A stretch of DNA of 64,000 nt. It comes from Kineosphaera limosa NBRC 100340. GTDB lineage: Bacteria; Actinomycetota; Actinomycetes; Actinomycetales; Dermatophilaceae. The translations under genes were made by a program, and so were the position numbers. The notes beneath the pieces were generated by a model. It searched no databases. It had not been told where the DNA came from and was given only the letters and a program-made list of their open reading frames with translations. Shown in pieces: positions 15,918 to 24,013 of the stretch; the first letter of the stretch is position 1, and each line of letters opens with the position of its first letter. The DNA is taken from contig NZ_BAHD01000029.1 in assembly GCF_000298215.1 (NCBI RefSeq), positions 1 through 64,000 of the forward strand. The letters are read 5' to 3'.

Positions 15918-17960
15918 TCAGCCCGCGACCGGTTCGATGATGCGCCGCCACAGGGGTGCCGCGACGTCGCCGCCGTAGATCGAGCGGTAGCTGCCGCCGG
16001 CGGGGTCGCCGACCCAGACGGACGCGGCAAGGTCGGTGGTGATGCCGGTGAACCACGTGGAGGCGGAGGTGTCGGTCGTGCCCGTCTTGCCGCCGACCCA
16101 GGTGCCGGGTATCGACGCCGACGTGCCGGTGCCGCTGGTCACGACCTCCCGCAGGGCCTGCCGAACCTGCTCGGCGATCGCCGGGTCGAGCACCTGACGG
16201 CACTGCGGATCGAAGGTCAGGGCGCCGGAGGGGCCGGTCGCCGAGGCCAGCGGCGTGGGTTCGCAGTAGCGGCCGTCGGCGGCGAAGGTCGCGTAGGCGG
16301 CGGCCAGCGGCAGGGCGGCGGTGGGGCTGGCCCCCAGCGTCAGCGACGGCAGCGGCTGCAGGTCTTGACCGTCGGACTGGCGCACGCCCAGGGCCTGCGC
16401 CACGTCGCGCACCTGGCAGATGCCGACCTTGGCCTCGAGGGCGACGAACGCGGTATTGACGCTGTTGGCCAGGGCCGTCGTCAGCGTCATCGTCCCGGAG
16501 GGGTCGCCCGGCGCGTTCTTGGGCGCCCAGGAGCCGTTGCCGAGCGGCACGCAGGAGTTGAACTCGCTCAGGGGCATCGGGGTGCCGCTGTCTGGAGCGT
16601 CGATGGTGGAGTCCAGCGAGTAGCCGTCGGCCAGGGCCGCGGCGAGCGTGAACGTCTTGAACGTCGAGCCGCCCTGAAAGGCGCCGGAGCCGCCGTCGGT
16701 GGCCGGCAGCGCCATCGACTGCATCGACTGCCCCGACTGGGCGCCGTAGGCCACGTCTTGCCCGAGGGCCAACACCGCGCCGGTGCCTGGCCGAACGACG
16801 GCGGCGGCGTCGCGGAACGCCGACCGTGGCAGCCGTTGCCGGGCGATGGCGGCATCGGTGGACTTCTGCACGGCCGGGTCCAGGGTGGTCGTCACGGTGA
16901 AGCCGCCGACCCGCCAGGCGCGGTCGCGCTCGGCCTGGGTCTGACCGAGTTGCGGTGCGGCCAGCATCCGGCGCGTCGCGAAGTCACAGAACTGTGGGTG
17001 ATCGGAGGCGGAGCAGCCCTGGGTCGGTTGCACCGGGTGCAGCCCCAGCGCGGCGGCGTTCGCGGTGCGGAAGCGGGCGGCGCCGATCATGCCCTGGTCG
17101 CGCATGGCGGTGAGCACCACCTCGCGGCGGGCGCGCGCGGCGTCCGGATTCGTCAGCGGATCGTAGGCGGTCGGTGCCTGCACGAGCCCGGCCAGCAGCG
17201 CGGATTGGGCGATGGACAGCTTGTCGGCGTCGACGCCGAAGAACCGCTGCGCCGCCGCCTGCACCCCGTAGGCGCCCTCGCCGTAGTAGACGACGTTGAG
17301 GTAGTCGGTGAGGATCTGCTCCTTGCTCAGCGAGGAGTCCAGGTGCGCGGCGAGCACCATGTCGTCGAGCTTGCGGGAGACCGTCTTGTCGGTGCTCGCG
17401 GCGACCGCCGAGTCGCTGCCGGACAGCTGCGCCTGCAGTTGCAGCAGGTTCTTGGCCAGTTGCATGTCGATGGTGGAGCCGCCCTGGCCGGTGGCATCGC
17501 CGCTGGTGACGTTCGTGAACACGGCGCGCGCCAGGCCGGTGGCATCGACGCCGCCGTGCTCGTAGAAACGCGCGTCCTCGATGGCGACCTGCGCCTGACG
17601 CATGATCGGCGCCACGTCTTGCGTCGCGACGATCTGCCGGTTCTGCCACCAGGTCGTGGCGATGAGCGAGCCGTCGGCGGCCAGGATGCGGTTGCGCTGC
17701 GGGACCTGCGCGACGAGCGTCGCCACGTCCGGGGCCGAGATGTCGCCCAGGGCCATATCTAGCGTGCGGCCGGCGTCCGTGGCCAACGCGTCGCGGGTCG
17801 TCGGCACGGCCAACAGCACCGCCAGCAGGGCGACGACGACACCGAAGGCCACGGCCGCGCGGCGCAGCCAGTAGCGGGGGCGGCGCGGCGCTCGGGCTTG
17901 CCTGACGCGAGGGTCCGGACCGATGGGGCTCGCCGGTGGTTGCGTCGGGCGGGTGGGCAT
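15918..17960 (-). CDS. Class A penicillin-binding protein (transglycosylase/transpeptidase)
   Basis: 680 residues. A short cytoplasmic Pro/Arg-rich tail and one membrane anchor (about 45-62) precede the glycosyltransferase domain with the catalytic Glu in EDARFYEHGGVD and the block GQGGSTIDMQLAKNL. The transpeptidase domain follows, with GGSTFKTFT (SxxK serine and lysine), ANSVNTAF (SxN) and GGKTGTT (KTG). It polymerises lipid II and crosslinks peptidoglycan outside the membrane. The start at 17960 has AAGGAG six bases upstream. A rather compact version with no PASTA domains. Confidence 0.95.
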   Translation of the reverse strand: MPTRPTQPPASPIGPDPRVRQARAPRRPRYWLRRAAVAFGVVVALLAVLLAVPTTRDALATDAGRTLDMALGDISAPDVATLVAQVPQRNRILAADGSLIATTWWQNRQIVATQDVAPIMRQAQVAIEDARFYEHGGVDATGLARAVFTNVTSGDATGQGGSTIDMQLAKNLLQLQAQLSGSDSAVAASTDKTVSRKLDDMVLAAHLDSSLSKEQILTDYLNVVYYGEGAYGVQAAAQRFFGVDADKLSIAQSALLAGLVQAPTAYDPLTNPDAARARREVVLTAMRDQGMIGAARFRTANAAALGLHPVQPTQGCSASDHPQFCDFATRRMLAAPQLGQTQAERDRAWRVGGFTVTTTLDPAVQKSTDAAIARQRLPRSAFRDAAAVVRPGTGAVLALGQDVAYGAQSGQSMQSMALPATDGGSGAFQGGSTFKTFTLAAALADGYSLDSTIDAPDSGTPMPLSEFNSCVPLGNGSWAPKNAPGDPSGTMTLTTALANSVNTAFVALEAKVGICQVRDVAQALGVRQSDGQDLQPLPSLTLGASPTAALPLAAAYATFAADGRYCEPTPLASATGPSGALTFDPQCRQVLDPAIAEQVRQALREVVTSGTGTSASIPGTWVGGKTGTTDTSASTWFTGITTDLAASVWVGDPAGGSYRSIYGGDVAAPLWRRIIEPVAG

Positions 17961-18087
17961 TCTGGCTCCTTGGCGGTGTATCCGTGGTCCGTCGGACCCC
18001 ACCCTGGCCCCGGTGCTCTGAGCGGATGCTGAATGTGGCACCCGCCGCTAAGCGGCCCCTCAGCGCGGCGGCTCAGGGTTGGTGCAC

Positions 18088-18777
18088 ATGTCGACAGTTC
18101 AGCTCATCCGCACCACGACCTCCCGGGCATCGCTGCGTTGGCGATCCCTGGCGATGTGGGGAGTGTTGCTCGAGCTCGCCGGCCTGACTCTCGGCCTGAT
18201 CGTGACGTCTGATGGCCCCGTGGCCACCGGCGAGCTCGGCGTCGACCAGGCGCTGGCCGGTCGGCACGAGGCCGTGCTTCTGTGGCTCGCCCAAGCACTC
18301 GGCCTATTGTTCGGCCCGGTCGTCGCCCCCGCGCTGCTCCTCCTGGGGTGCCTCGTCATCTACCGCCGCGATCGGCACACGGCGATCGTGCTCGGCGCCG
18401 TGACGGTGCTCGGCTGGCTCTCGGTCGGTGCGACCAAGCTCCTCGTCGCCCGACCCCGGCCGGTGGCATCCCAGGTCGCGGCGGTCGTCACCGAGACCGG
18501 CCACGACAGCTACCCCAGCGGCCACGTCGCGTTCGCCGTCGCCCTGACCCTCGCGACGGTGCTGGTGCTGCGCATGAACGGCCGAACTAGCGGGTGGGCG
18601 TGGATCGTCGGGGTGGCCACCACGGTCGTCCTCGCGGCCTCTCGCCTCTACATCGGCGCGCACTACTTCGCGGATGTCGTGGGCGCGGTCGTTCTGGTCA
18701 CCGGCGCCGTGCTGCTGATGGCCGCCACCCGCTGGTGGGCCGACCGCCACGGTCGTACCGCCCTCCCGGTGCTGTAG
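18088..18777 (+). CDS. PAP2 family phosphatase
   Basis: 229 residues with five to six membrane helices and all three lipid phosphatase motifs: KLLVARPRP, SYPSGH and SRLYIGAHYFADV, which supply the nucleophilic His and phosphate ligands. It probably dephosphorylates an isoprenyl or glycerolipid phosphate at the outer face of the membrane; undecaprenyl diphosphate recycling is one option. The ATG at 18088 is preferred; TTG and GTG codons three and two codons before it are possible starts. It is followed 41 bases later by the GH15 gene on the same strand. Confidence 0.9.
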   Translation: MSTVQLIRTTTSRASLRWRSLAMWGVLLELAGLTLGLIVTSDGPVATGELGVDQALAGRHEAVLLWLAQALGLLFGPVVAPALLLLGCLVIYRRDRHTAIVLGAVTVLGWLSVGATKLLVARPRPVASQVAAVVTETGHDSYPSGHVAFAVALTLATVLVLRMNGRTSGWAWIVGVATTVVLAASRLYIGAHYFADVVGAVVLVTGAVLLMAATRWWADRHGRTALPVL

Positions 18778-18818
18778 CGCCAACTGCTCTTCCCCGCTGG
18801 TGAGGACAGGATGTGCCG

Positions 18819-20645
18819 ATGACCACCCCCATCGCCCACTACGCCCTCATCGGCGACACCCGCACGGCGGCCCTCATCGGGCGCGACGGATCCATCGACT
18901 GGCTGTGCCTGCCGAGTTTCGACGGCGAGGCCTGCTTCGCGGCGCTGCTCGGCGACCCCGCGAACGGCCGCTGGCTGCTGGCCCCGCAGGGCGAGTACAC
19001 GAGCCGCCGCGGCTATGTGCCGGGCACGCTGACGCTCGTCACGACCTTCGAGACTCCCACCGGGGCCGCGGAGGTGGTCGAGTTCATGCCGATCACCGCC
19101 GGTCGCCGTGATGTCGTGCGGCGCGTCCGGGGCCTGCGCGGAACGGTGACCTTCGAGCACGAGTTCGTTGTGCGCTTCGGGTACGGGCGTTACCGGCCGT
19201 GGATGCACCGGGTGCCCGACTTCAGCGACCTGGGCGGCGACGAGATGCTCGTCGCGGTCGCCGGACCGCAGGCGCTCGGCCTGCGCGGTCCGGTGTTGCC
19301 GCACCCGCTCGACGGGCGACACGTCAGCCAGGTACCCGTGAGCGCCGGGCAGGAGCAGACGTTCACCCTCACCTGGTGGCCCTCGCATCAGGCGCCGCCG
19401 GCACCGCTGGACGTCGCCCGCTCGCTGCATGCGACGCAGGAGGCCTTCCGGGCCTGGAGCCACCGCTCCACCTACACCGGCCCGTACCGGGAGGCGGTCG
19501 CGACCTCGCTGGTGGTGCTGCGGGCCCTGACCGACGCCGAGACCGGCGGCATCGTCGCCGCGCCGACGACGTCGCTACCCGAGGCGATCGGGGGCGCCCG
19601 CAACTGGGACTACCGGTACTGCTGGCTGCGGGACGCGGCGCTGACCCTCACCGCCTTCCTCGAGTCGGGTTATCGCCACGAGACCCGCGTGTGGCGGGAG
19701 TGGCTGCTGCGGGCGATCGCGGGCGACCCGGCCGACATGCGGATCATGTACGGCATCGACGGGCGCCGCGACCTGCCCGAGGTCGAGCTGACGCACCTGC
19801 CGGGCTACGCCGCCAGCACCCCGGTCCGTGTCGGCAACGCCGCGGCGGGCCAGCAGCAGAAGGACGTGCTCGGCGAGGTGATGATCGCCCTGCACGAGGC
19901 GCGTCGGCGCGGCCTGCCCGAAGACCCCGACTCGTGGGCGCTGCAGGTCGCGCTCGTCGATCACCTGGCCGACACCTGGGACGAGCCGGATCAGGGGCTG
20001 TGGGAGATCCGCGGGCCGGCCCGCCGATTCACCCATTCGGGGGCCATGGCGTGGGCGGCCCTGGACCGGGCCGTACAGGCGGTGGAGTCCACCGCCGGCA
20101 CCGCGGACCCGCTGTCCGGGCCGCTGGACCGGTGGCGGGCGGTGCGCACCCAGATCCGCGAGGCCGTGTTGACGCGCGGGGTCAGCGCCGCGGGGCATTT
20201 CACCCAGCACGACGACACGCAGGAGGTGGACGCGGCCCTGTTGCTGCTGGCTCCGATCGGTTTTGTCGCGGCCGACGACCCGCGCTATCTGGCGACGGTC
20301 GCGCGCATCGAACGCGATCTCATGCCGGACGGCTTCGTGCGCCGCTACCGCACCGACTCCGGCGTCGACGGCCCCAGCGGAGCCGAGAATCCGTTTCTCG
20401 CGTGCTCGTTCTGGCTGGTCAGCGCCTACGCGCTGACCGGTCGAGCGAAGGACGCGCAGGCGCTGATGGAACGCCTGCTCGCCGTGCGCACCGATCTGGG
20501 GCTGCTGGCCGAGGAGTACGACCCGACGACCCGGACGTTCGCCGGCAACTACCCGCAGGCGTTCTCACATCTGGCGCTCATCGACGCCGCGCACACCCTC
20601 AGCCGCACCGGCGACGCCCCGCAGGTGGCCACAAGTTCACACTGA
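18819..20645 (+). CDS. Glycoside hydrolase family 15 protein (glucoamylase/trehalase type)
   Basis: 608 residues, no signal peptide, so cytoplasmic. The N-terminal beta-sandwich begins IAHYALIGDTRTAALIGRDG, and the (alpha/alpha)6 barrel carries RNWDYRYCWLRDAALT, a substrate-binding block, and the general-base region LLAEEYDPTT near the C-terminus. Actinobacterial members of this type include acid trehalases that split trehalose to glucose, and glucoamylases; the choice cannot be made from sequence. I prefer the ATG at 18819, 8 bases after AGGACAGG, over a GTG at 18813. Confidence 0.93.
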   Translation: MTTPIAHYALIGDTRTAALIGRDGSIDWLCLPSFDGEACFAALLGDPANGRWLLAPQGEYTSRRGYVPGTLTLVTTFETPTGAAEVVEFMPITAGRRDVVRRVRGLRGTVTFEHEFVVRFGYGRYRPWMHRVPDFSDLGGDEMLVAVAGPQALGLRGPVLPHPLDGRHVSQVPVSAGQEQTFTLTWWPSHQAPPAPLDVARSLHATQEAFRAWSHRSTYTGPYREAVATSLVVLRALTDAETGGIVAAPTTSLPEAIGGARNWDYRYCWLRDAALTLTAFLESGYRHETRVWREWLLRAIAGDPADMRIMYGIDGRRDLPEVELTHLPGYAASTPVRVGNAAAGQQQKDVLGEVMIALHEARRRGLPEDPDSWALQVALVDHLADTWDEPDQGLWEIRGPARRFTHSGAMAWAALDRAVQAVESTAGTADPLSGPLDRWRAVRTQIREAVLTRGVSAAGHFTQHDDTQEVDAALLLLAPIGFVAADDPRYLATVARIERDLMPDGFVRRYRTDSGVDGPSGAENPFLACSFWLVSAYALTGRAKDAQALMERLLAVRTDLGLLAEEYDPTTRTFAGNYPQAFSHLALIDAAHTLSRTGDAPQVATSSH

Positions 20646-20655
20646 CACCCCGCCT

Positions 20656-20890
20656 TCACGGTGGAGCGACGTCCGGGAACAGGCGGCGGGGCACGAACCA
20701 GACGTAGAAGACCATGCCGAACGATTCGACGAGGGACTGGGTGACGACGACGATCGCTACGACCTCCCAACCCGGCGGCAGCGAGAGGGCGAACGGCAGC
20801 ACGATGAAGGAGTTGCGGGTGCCAAGGGTGAAAGTCGCGTAGAGCAGTAGAGCCAGCAGCGGCCACACGACCGGGCCGGTGCTCTCCGCG
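20656..20890 (-). pseudogene. C-terminal remnant of an arsenite efflux / bile acid:sodium symporter family transporter
   Basis: Only about the last 71 residues of the family are present (from VVWPLLALLLYATF through TLGTRNSFIVLPFAL to FYVWFVPRRLF). They hold two hydrophobic helices and the conserved NSF block of arsenic-resistance (ACR3-like) transporters. There is no plausible start; the upstream sequence abuts another truncated gene on the opposite strand. The 5' three quarters were therefore lost, probably in one deletion or rearrangement. Confidence 0.65.
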
Positions 20891-20937
20891 GCGCCTGGCC
20901 AGACCACGCGGACGGGCCCTTCGGTCAGACTTGTGCG

Positions 20938-21138
20938 ATGGGGGAGGTCGAGGAGATTCGCTACGACACCCGCGTGGGTGCCCGGTGGTTGGTCCTGTTC
21001 CTGTGGGCGCTGGTGGTCATGATGGCCTTGCAGGTCGTCCTGTCCTGGCGAAACTTGGAGTCCCTCCTGCTCACCGGCCTGAACGTCGCTCGGCCCCGCC
21101 GACCGGGCATCAACGACCTGATGACAACACCTCGTTGA
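20938..21138 (+). pseudogene. Truncated copy of the small membrane protein found at 62815
   Basis: 66 codons. The N-terminus (EIRYDTR, then a transmembrane helix ending in a Val-Gln-Val stretch) matches the intact 135-residue protein at 62815-63222. After about residue 48 the similarity stops, and the rest (VARPRRPG...) looks unrelated. The second helix and the C-terminal domain are missing. It directly abuts the arsenite-transporter remnant on the other strand. Confidence 0.55.
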
Positions 21139-21155
21139 TACCCGAGAGTGGGGGG

Positions 21156-21635
21156 ATGGACGCAACAAGCTTCGAGCGGGCTCAGGCGCAGGCTCGCCGG
21201 ACGTTACTGGCGTCCGGGGCGAGCGAGCTGCCGAGGATGCCCTGGTCCGCTCCGGTTCCGGAGGATGTGACGTCGGCCCGGTTCGCGCTCTGGCGCGCCA
21301 ACGCCTCCCCGGGGACCGCCCCTATCGAGGAGATCCGGGCCGGGCTGTGCCTGCTCGATGCCGCGCGCAGCGACCTGGAGACCCTGGAGACCGCGCTGCT
21401 GTTCGTCGCCCGCACGGAGGGGATGACGTGGCCGCAGATCGCCGACGAGCTCAGGGTGCGGTCTCCGCAGGCCGCGCAGCAGCGCCTGCGGCGAGCGGAG
21501 GCGCGCACGGGCTCAGCCGATTCGGTGGCGGCCGATGACACAGCGGCCGATGACATAGCGGCCGGCGCCGGCACGGCCGGTCAGTGGGCAGCCTTGTCGG
21601 ACACGCAGGATCGCGCGCCGGGGCGGTCGGCGTGA
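21156..21635 (+). CDS. Putative helix-turn-helix DNA-binding protein
   Basis: 159 residues. The middle is helical, and residues about 85-115 (GMTWPQIADELRVRSPQAAQQRLRRAE) read as a helix-turn-helix of the kind that follows a helical dimer domain in several actinobacterial regulators. The last 35 residues are an Ala/Asp/Gly-rich low-complexity tail with a repeated AADD motif. GAGAGTGGGGGG precedes the ATG. The stop overlaps the start of the next gene by four bases, so the two products are made together. The target is unknown. Confidence 0.7.
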   Translation: MDATSFERAQAQARRTLLASGASELPRMPWSAPVPEDVTSARFALWRANASPGTAPIEEIRAGLCLLDAARSDLETLETALLFVARTEGMTWPQIADELRVRSPQAAQQRLRRAEARTGSADSVAADDTAADDIAAGAGTAGQWAALSDTQDRAPGRSA

Positions 21636-22357
21636 CCGCCCGCCGCCGCACCGGCTCCGATCGGGACGGTGACACCGATGCGCGGGCGCGCTTCCTGCGG
21701 GCGCGCGCGAACCGCGACGGCCCGCTGTATTCGGACGCGACCCTGGAGGTGCTGCGCGCCATCCGCCTCAGCGGCGTCGGCAGTTTCGAATCGGCGGCCG
21801 CGCGCACTGGCCAGGAGAAGGCACAGGCCAGCGTGTATATCATGCTGCTCGCGACCAGCGAGTACATCACCAGCCTGAAGTTCGACCAGGCCGACGGCTG
21901 GGTCTTAACCGCCGACGGTTACGACTTCGAGCGCGAACAGGTGCAGGAGCAGGTGGCGCGGGTCGGCGCCGCCCCGGCGCTGACTGCGGCCCTCGAGCGG
22001 TTCGAACAGATCAACGGCTGGGTCGTCGGGGCGATCAGCCAGTGGCAGCTGACGACGCTGAGCAGATCACCGGAGCACCTCTGGGACCCCGAGCCGGTCA
22101 TCGCCGACCTCGCAGTCGCCGAGCCTGTGCTACCGGACCTGCTGGCGCCGGTGATCGCCCTGCTGCCCCGATTCGGGCGCTACCCCACGCAGTTCAGCGC
22201 AGCCCTGGACCGCGCCCGCCGGGGCGAGACGGAGTGGATCGCCGGGATCGGCCGGCTGTCGTGCCACACGGTGTGGGCCGAGTTGCACGAGGATCTGCTC
22301 TCCAGCCTCGGTCGGCACCGCAACGAGGACAGCGTGACGCCTCAGGAGAGTGTGTGA
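21632..22357 (+). CDS. Hypothetical protein coupled to the DNA-binding protein
   Basis: 241 residues from a GTG inside GTGA, overlapping the previous stop. It is mostly helical and soluble: a basic N-terminus, a region around residues 35-90 that looks like a winged-helix fold (ATLEVLRAIRLSGVGSFESAA... then TSLKFDQADGWVLTADGYDFE), then a helical C-terminal part with several Trp residues. It could bind DNA or a ligand, but I do not recognise a family. Its end overlaps the head of a truncated histidine phosphatase, suggesting a former three-gene operon. Confidence 0.7.
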   Translation: MTARRRTGSDRDGDTDARARFLRARANRDGPLYSDATLEVLRAIRLSGVGSFESAAARTGQEKAQASVYIMLLATSEYITSLKFDQADGWVLTADGYDFEREQVQEQVARVGAAPALTAALERFEQINGWVVGAISQWQLTTLSRSPEHLWDPEPVIADLAVAEPVLPDLLAPVIALLPRFGRYPTQFSAALDRARRGETEWIAGIGRLSCHTVWAELHEDLLSSLGRHRNEDSVTPQESV

Positions 22358-22446
22358 TGAGCCCTCGCGCCCTCTACCTGGTCCGACACGGCGCCGGTCG
22401 CGCCCGTCCCCGGCCGCTCGGGCGACCCGCCCCTCCAGCCGTCTGA
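22357..22446 (+). pseudogene. Truncated head of a histidine phosphatase family gene
   Basis: The frame starts at an ATG overlapping the preceding stop, with CAGGAGAG upstream, and reads MSPRALYLVRHG, the RHG motif that opens the phosphoglycerate mutase-like histidine phosphatases. After ~13 residues it turns into Arg/Pro-rich sequence and stops at codon 30. The well-placed start argues that an intact gene was once coupled here and was later deleted. A chance match of a short motif cannot be fully excluded. Confidence 0.45.
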
Positions 22447-22549
22447 CTGACCCACTGGCAAGGCGGCGAGAAGGAACCTGCCCTGCTCATCAGCTGGCAC
22501 GACCGTCGCTCCGCAGGTGAGCCGAAGGCGCTGACTACCATTGATAGAC

Positions 22550-23917
22550 GTGAGCGACGACTCGATCAGCGCGACGGAAAGCCCCCTGGGCGGCACCGAG
22601 TTCGTCCGCGCCCTGCGCAGCGCCGCACCGTACGTGCACGGGCACCACGGCAAGACGTTCGTCATCGCGTTTCCCGGTGAGATCTGCCTGCGCGCCGACA
22701 CCGACCGGCTGCTCGCCGACATCGCGCTGCTGTGCCGGCTCGGAGTGCGGGTCGTGCTGGTCCACGGCGCCCGCCCCCAGATCGAGGCCGAGCTCGCGGT
22801 GCGCGGCATCCCCTCCCGATTCGAGGGCGACCTGCGCATCACCGATGTCCCCTCGATGCACGCGGTCAAGGCTGCCGTCGGGGTGCTGCGTATGGACATC
22901 GAGGCGCGCTTGAGCTGCAGCCTCGCGAACACGCCGATGGCCGGCTCACGGATCAAGGTCGCCGGCGGCAACTGGGTGACGGCCCGTCCGGTGGGAGTGC
23001 GCGGCGGCGTCGACCACCTGCAGACCGGGCTCGTGCGGGGCGTCGACATCGCCGAAATCCGCGCGCAGCTCTCCGACGAGCGGATCGTGCTCGTCTCCCC
23101 CGTCGGCTACTCCCCCACCGGCGAGGCGTTCAATCTGCGCAACGCCGACGTCGCGGAGGCCGTGGCGACGGGGCTCGGAGCCGACAAGTTGATCTTCGTC
23201 ATCGAGTCCGAGCCGGGCACGTGGCGGATGGCGCTGCAAGCCGGTGACGCCGGGCAGCTGTCGCTGACCGCCGCGGAGGGAGTGCTCGACACCGAGCTAC
23301 GCGAGCGCAACCTCTCGCCCGAGGATCGCAACTGCGTGCGGGCCGGCCTGGCCGCGGTGCGCGCCGGCGTGCGCCGCGTGCATCTCATCGGCACCGACGG
23401 AGCGAGCCCGCTACTGCGGGAGCTGTATTCGCGCGACGGCTGCGGACTGATGATCGCCGCGGACGACGACTACGAGTCCACCCGCATCGCCACGATCGAC
23501 GATGTCGCCGGGATCATGGCGCTCATCGCCCCGATGGAACAGGCGGGCACCCTCGTGCCGCGCAGCCGGGAGCAGCTGGAGCTCGACATCGCCGCGTTCA
23601 CAGTGTTGGTGCGCGACGGCACGGTCATCGCCTGCAACGCGCTCGTCGAGTTTCCGCAGCACGGAGCCGCCGAGCTGGCCTGCGTCGCGGTGCATCCGCA
23701 CTACCGCGGGCGGGACCTGGCCGCCGTGCTGCTGCGTCGCGCCCGGGCACGCGCCCGCGACTTGGGATACACCCGGTTGATCGCGTTGACGACGCAGACC
23801 CCGCACTGGTTCATCGAGCACGGCTTCGTGCGCGGCAGCGCCGCCGACCTGCCGCCCGAACGCCGCGCCACCTACGACCCAGGCCGCAACTCCCTCGTGC
23901 TCATCGACACGCTGTAA
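22550..23917 (+). CDS. argA: Amino-acid N-acetyltransferase (ArgA, two-domain type)
   Basis: 455 residues. An amino acid kinase-like domain (residues ~20-285, with KTFVIAFPGEI, RVVLVHGARPQIE and PVGYSPTGEAFNLRNADVA) is followed by a GNAT acetyltransferase domain (~300-450, with LACVAVHPHYRGRDLAAVLL as the acetyl-CoA loop). It catalyses glutamate + acetyl-CoA to N-acetylglutamate, the first step of arginine synthesis. This E. coli-like layout is unusual in actinobacteria, which mostly use ArgJ or a short ArgA. TACCAT 8 bases before the GTG suggests a leaderless start. It stands alone with no other arg gene nearby. Confidence 0.92.
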   Translation: MSDDSISATESPLGGTEFVRALRSAAPYVHGHHGKTFVIAFPGEICLRADTDRLLADIALLCRLGVRVVLVHGARPQIEAELAVRGIPSRFEGDLRITDVPSMHAVKAAVGVLRMDIEARLSCSLANTPMAGSRIKVAGGNWVTARPVGVRGGVDHLQTGLVRGVDIAEIRAQLSDERIVLVSPVGYSPTGEAFNLRNADVAEAVATGLGADKLIFVIESEPGTWRMALQAGDAGQLSLTAAEGVLDTELRERNLSPEDRNCVRAGLAAVRAGVRRVHLIGTDGASPLLRELYSRDGCGLMIAADDDYESTRIATIDDVAGIMALIAPMEQAGTLVPRSREQLELDIAAFTVLVRDGTVIACNALVEFPQHGAAELACVAVHPHYRGRDLAAVLLRRARARARDLGYTRLIALTTQTPHWFIEHGFVRGSAADLPPERRATYDPGRNSLVLIDTL

Positions 23918-24013
23918 CTCGGCTCGCACCCTCTGGAACGCCCTGGCGCGAGCCCTCTGAGGGAAGGCTGAGTGCGCCACCCGGTGACTGGCCCGCGATG
24001 CCATGCTGACGCT

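Noticed and set aside
20656-22446. A prophage remnant or toxin-antitoxin locus
   Set aside because: No integrase, phage structural gene, attachment site or recognised toxin is present; the pieces are ordinary chromosomal families.
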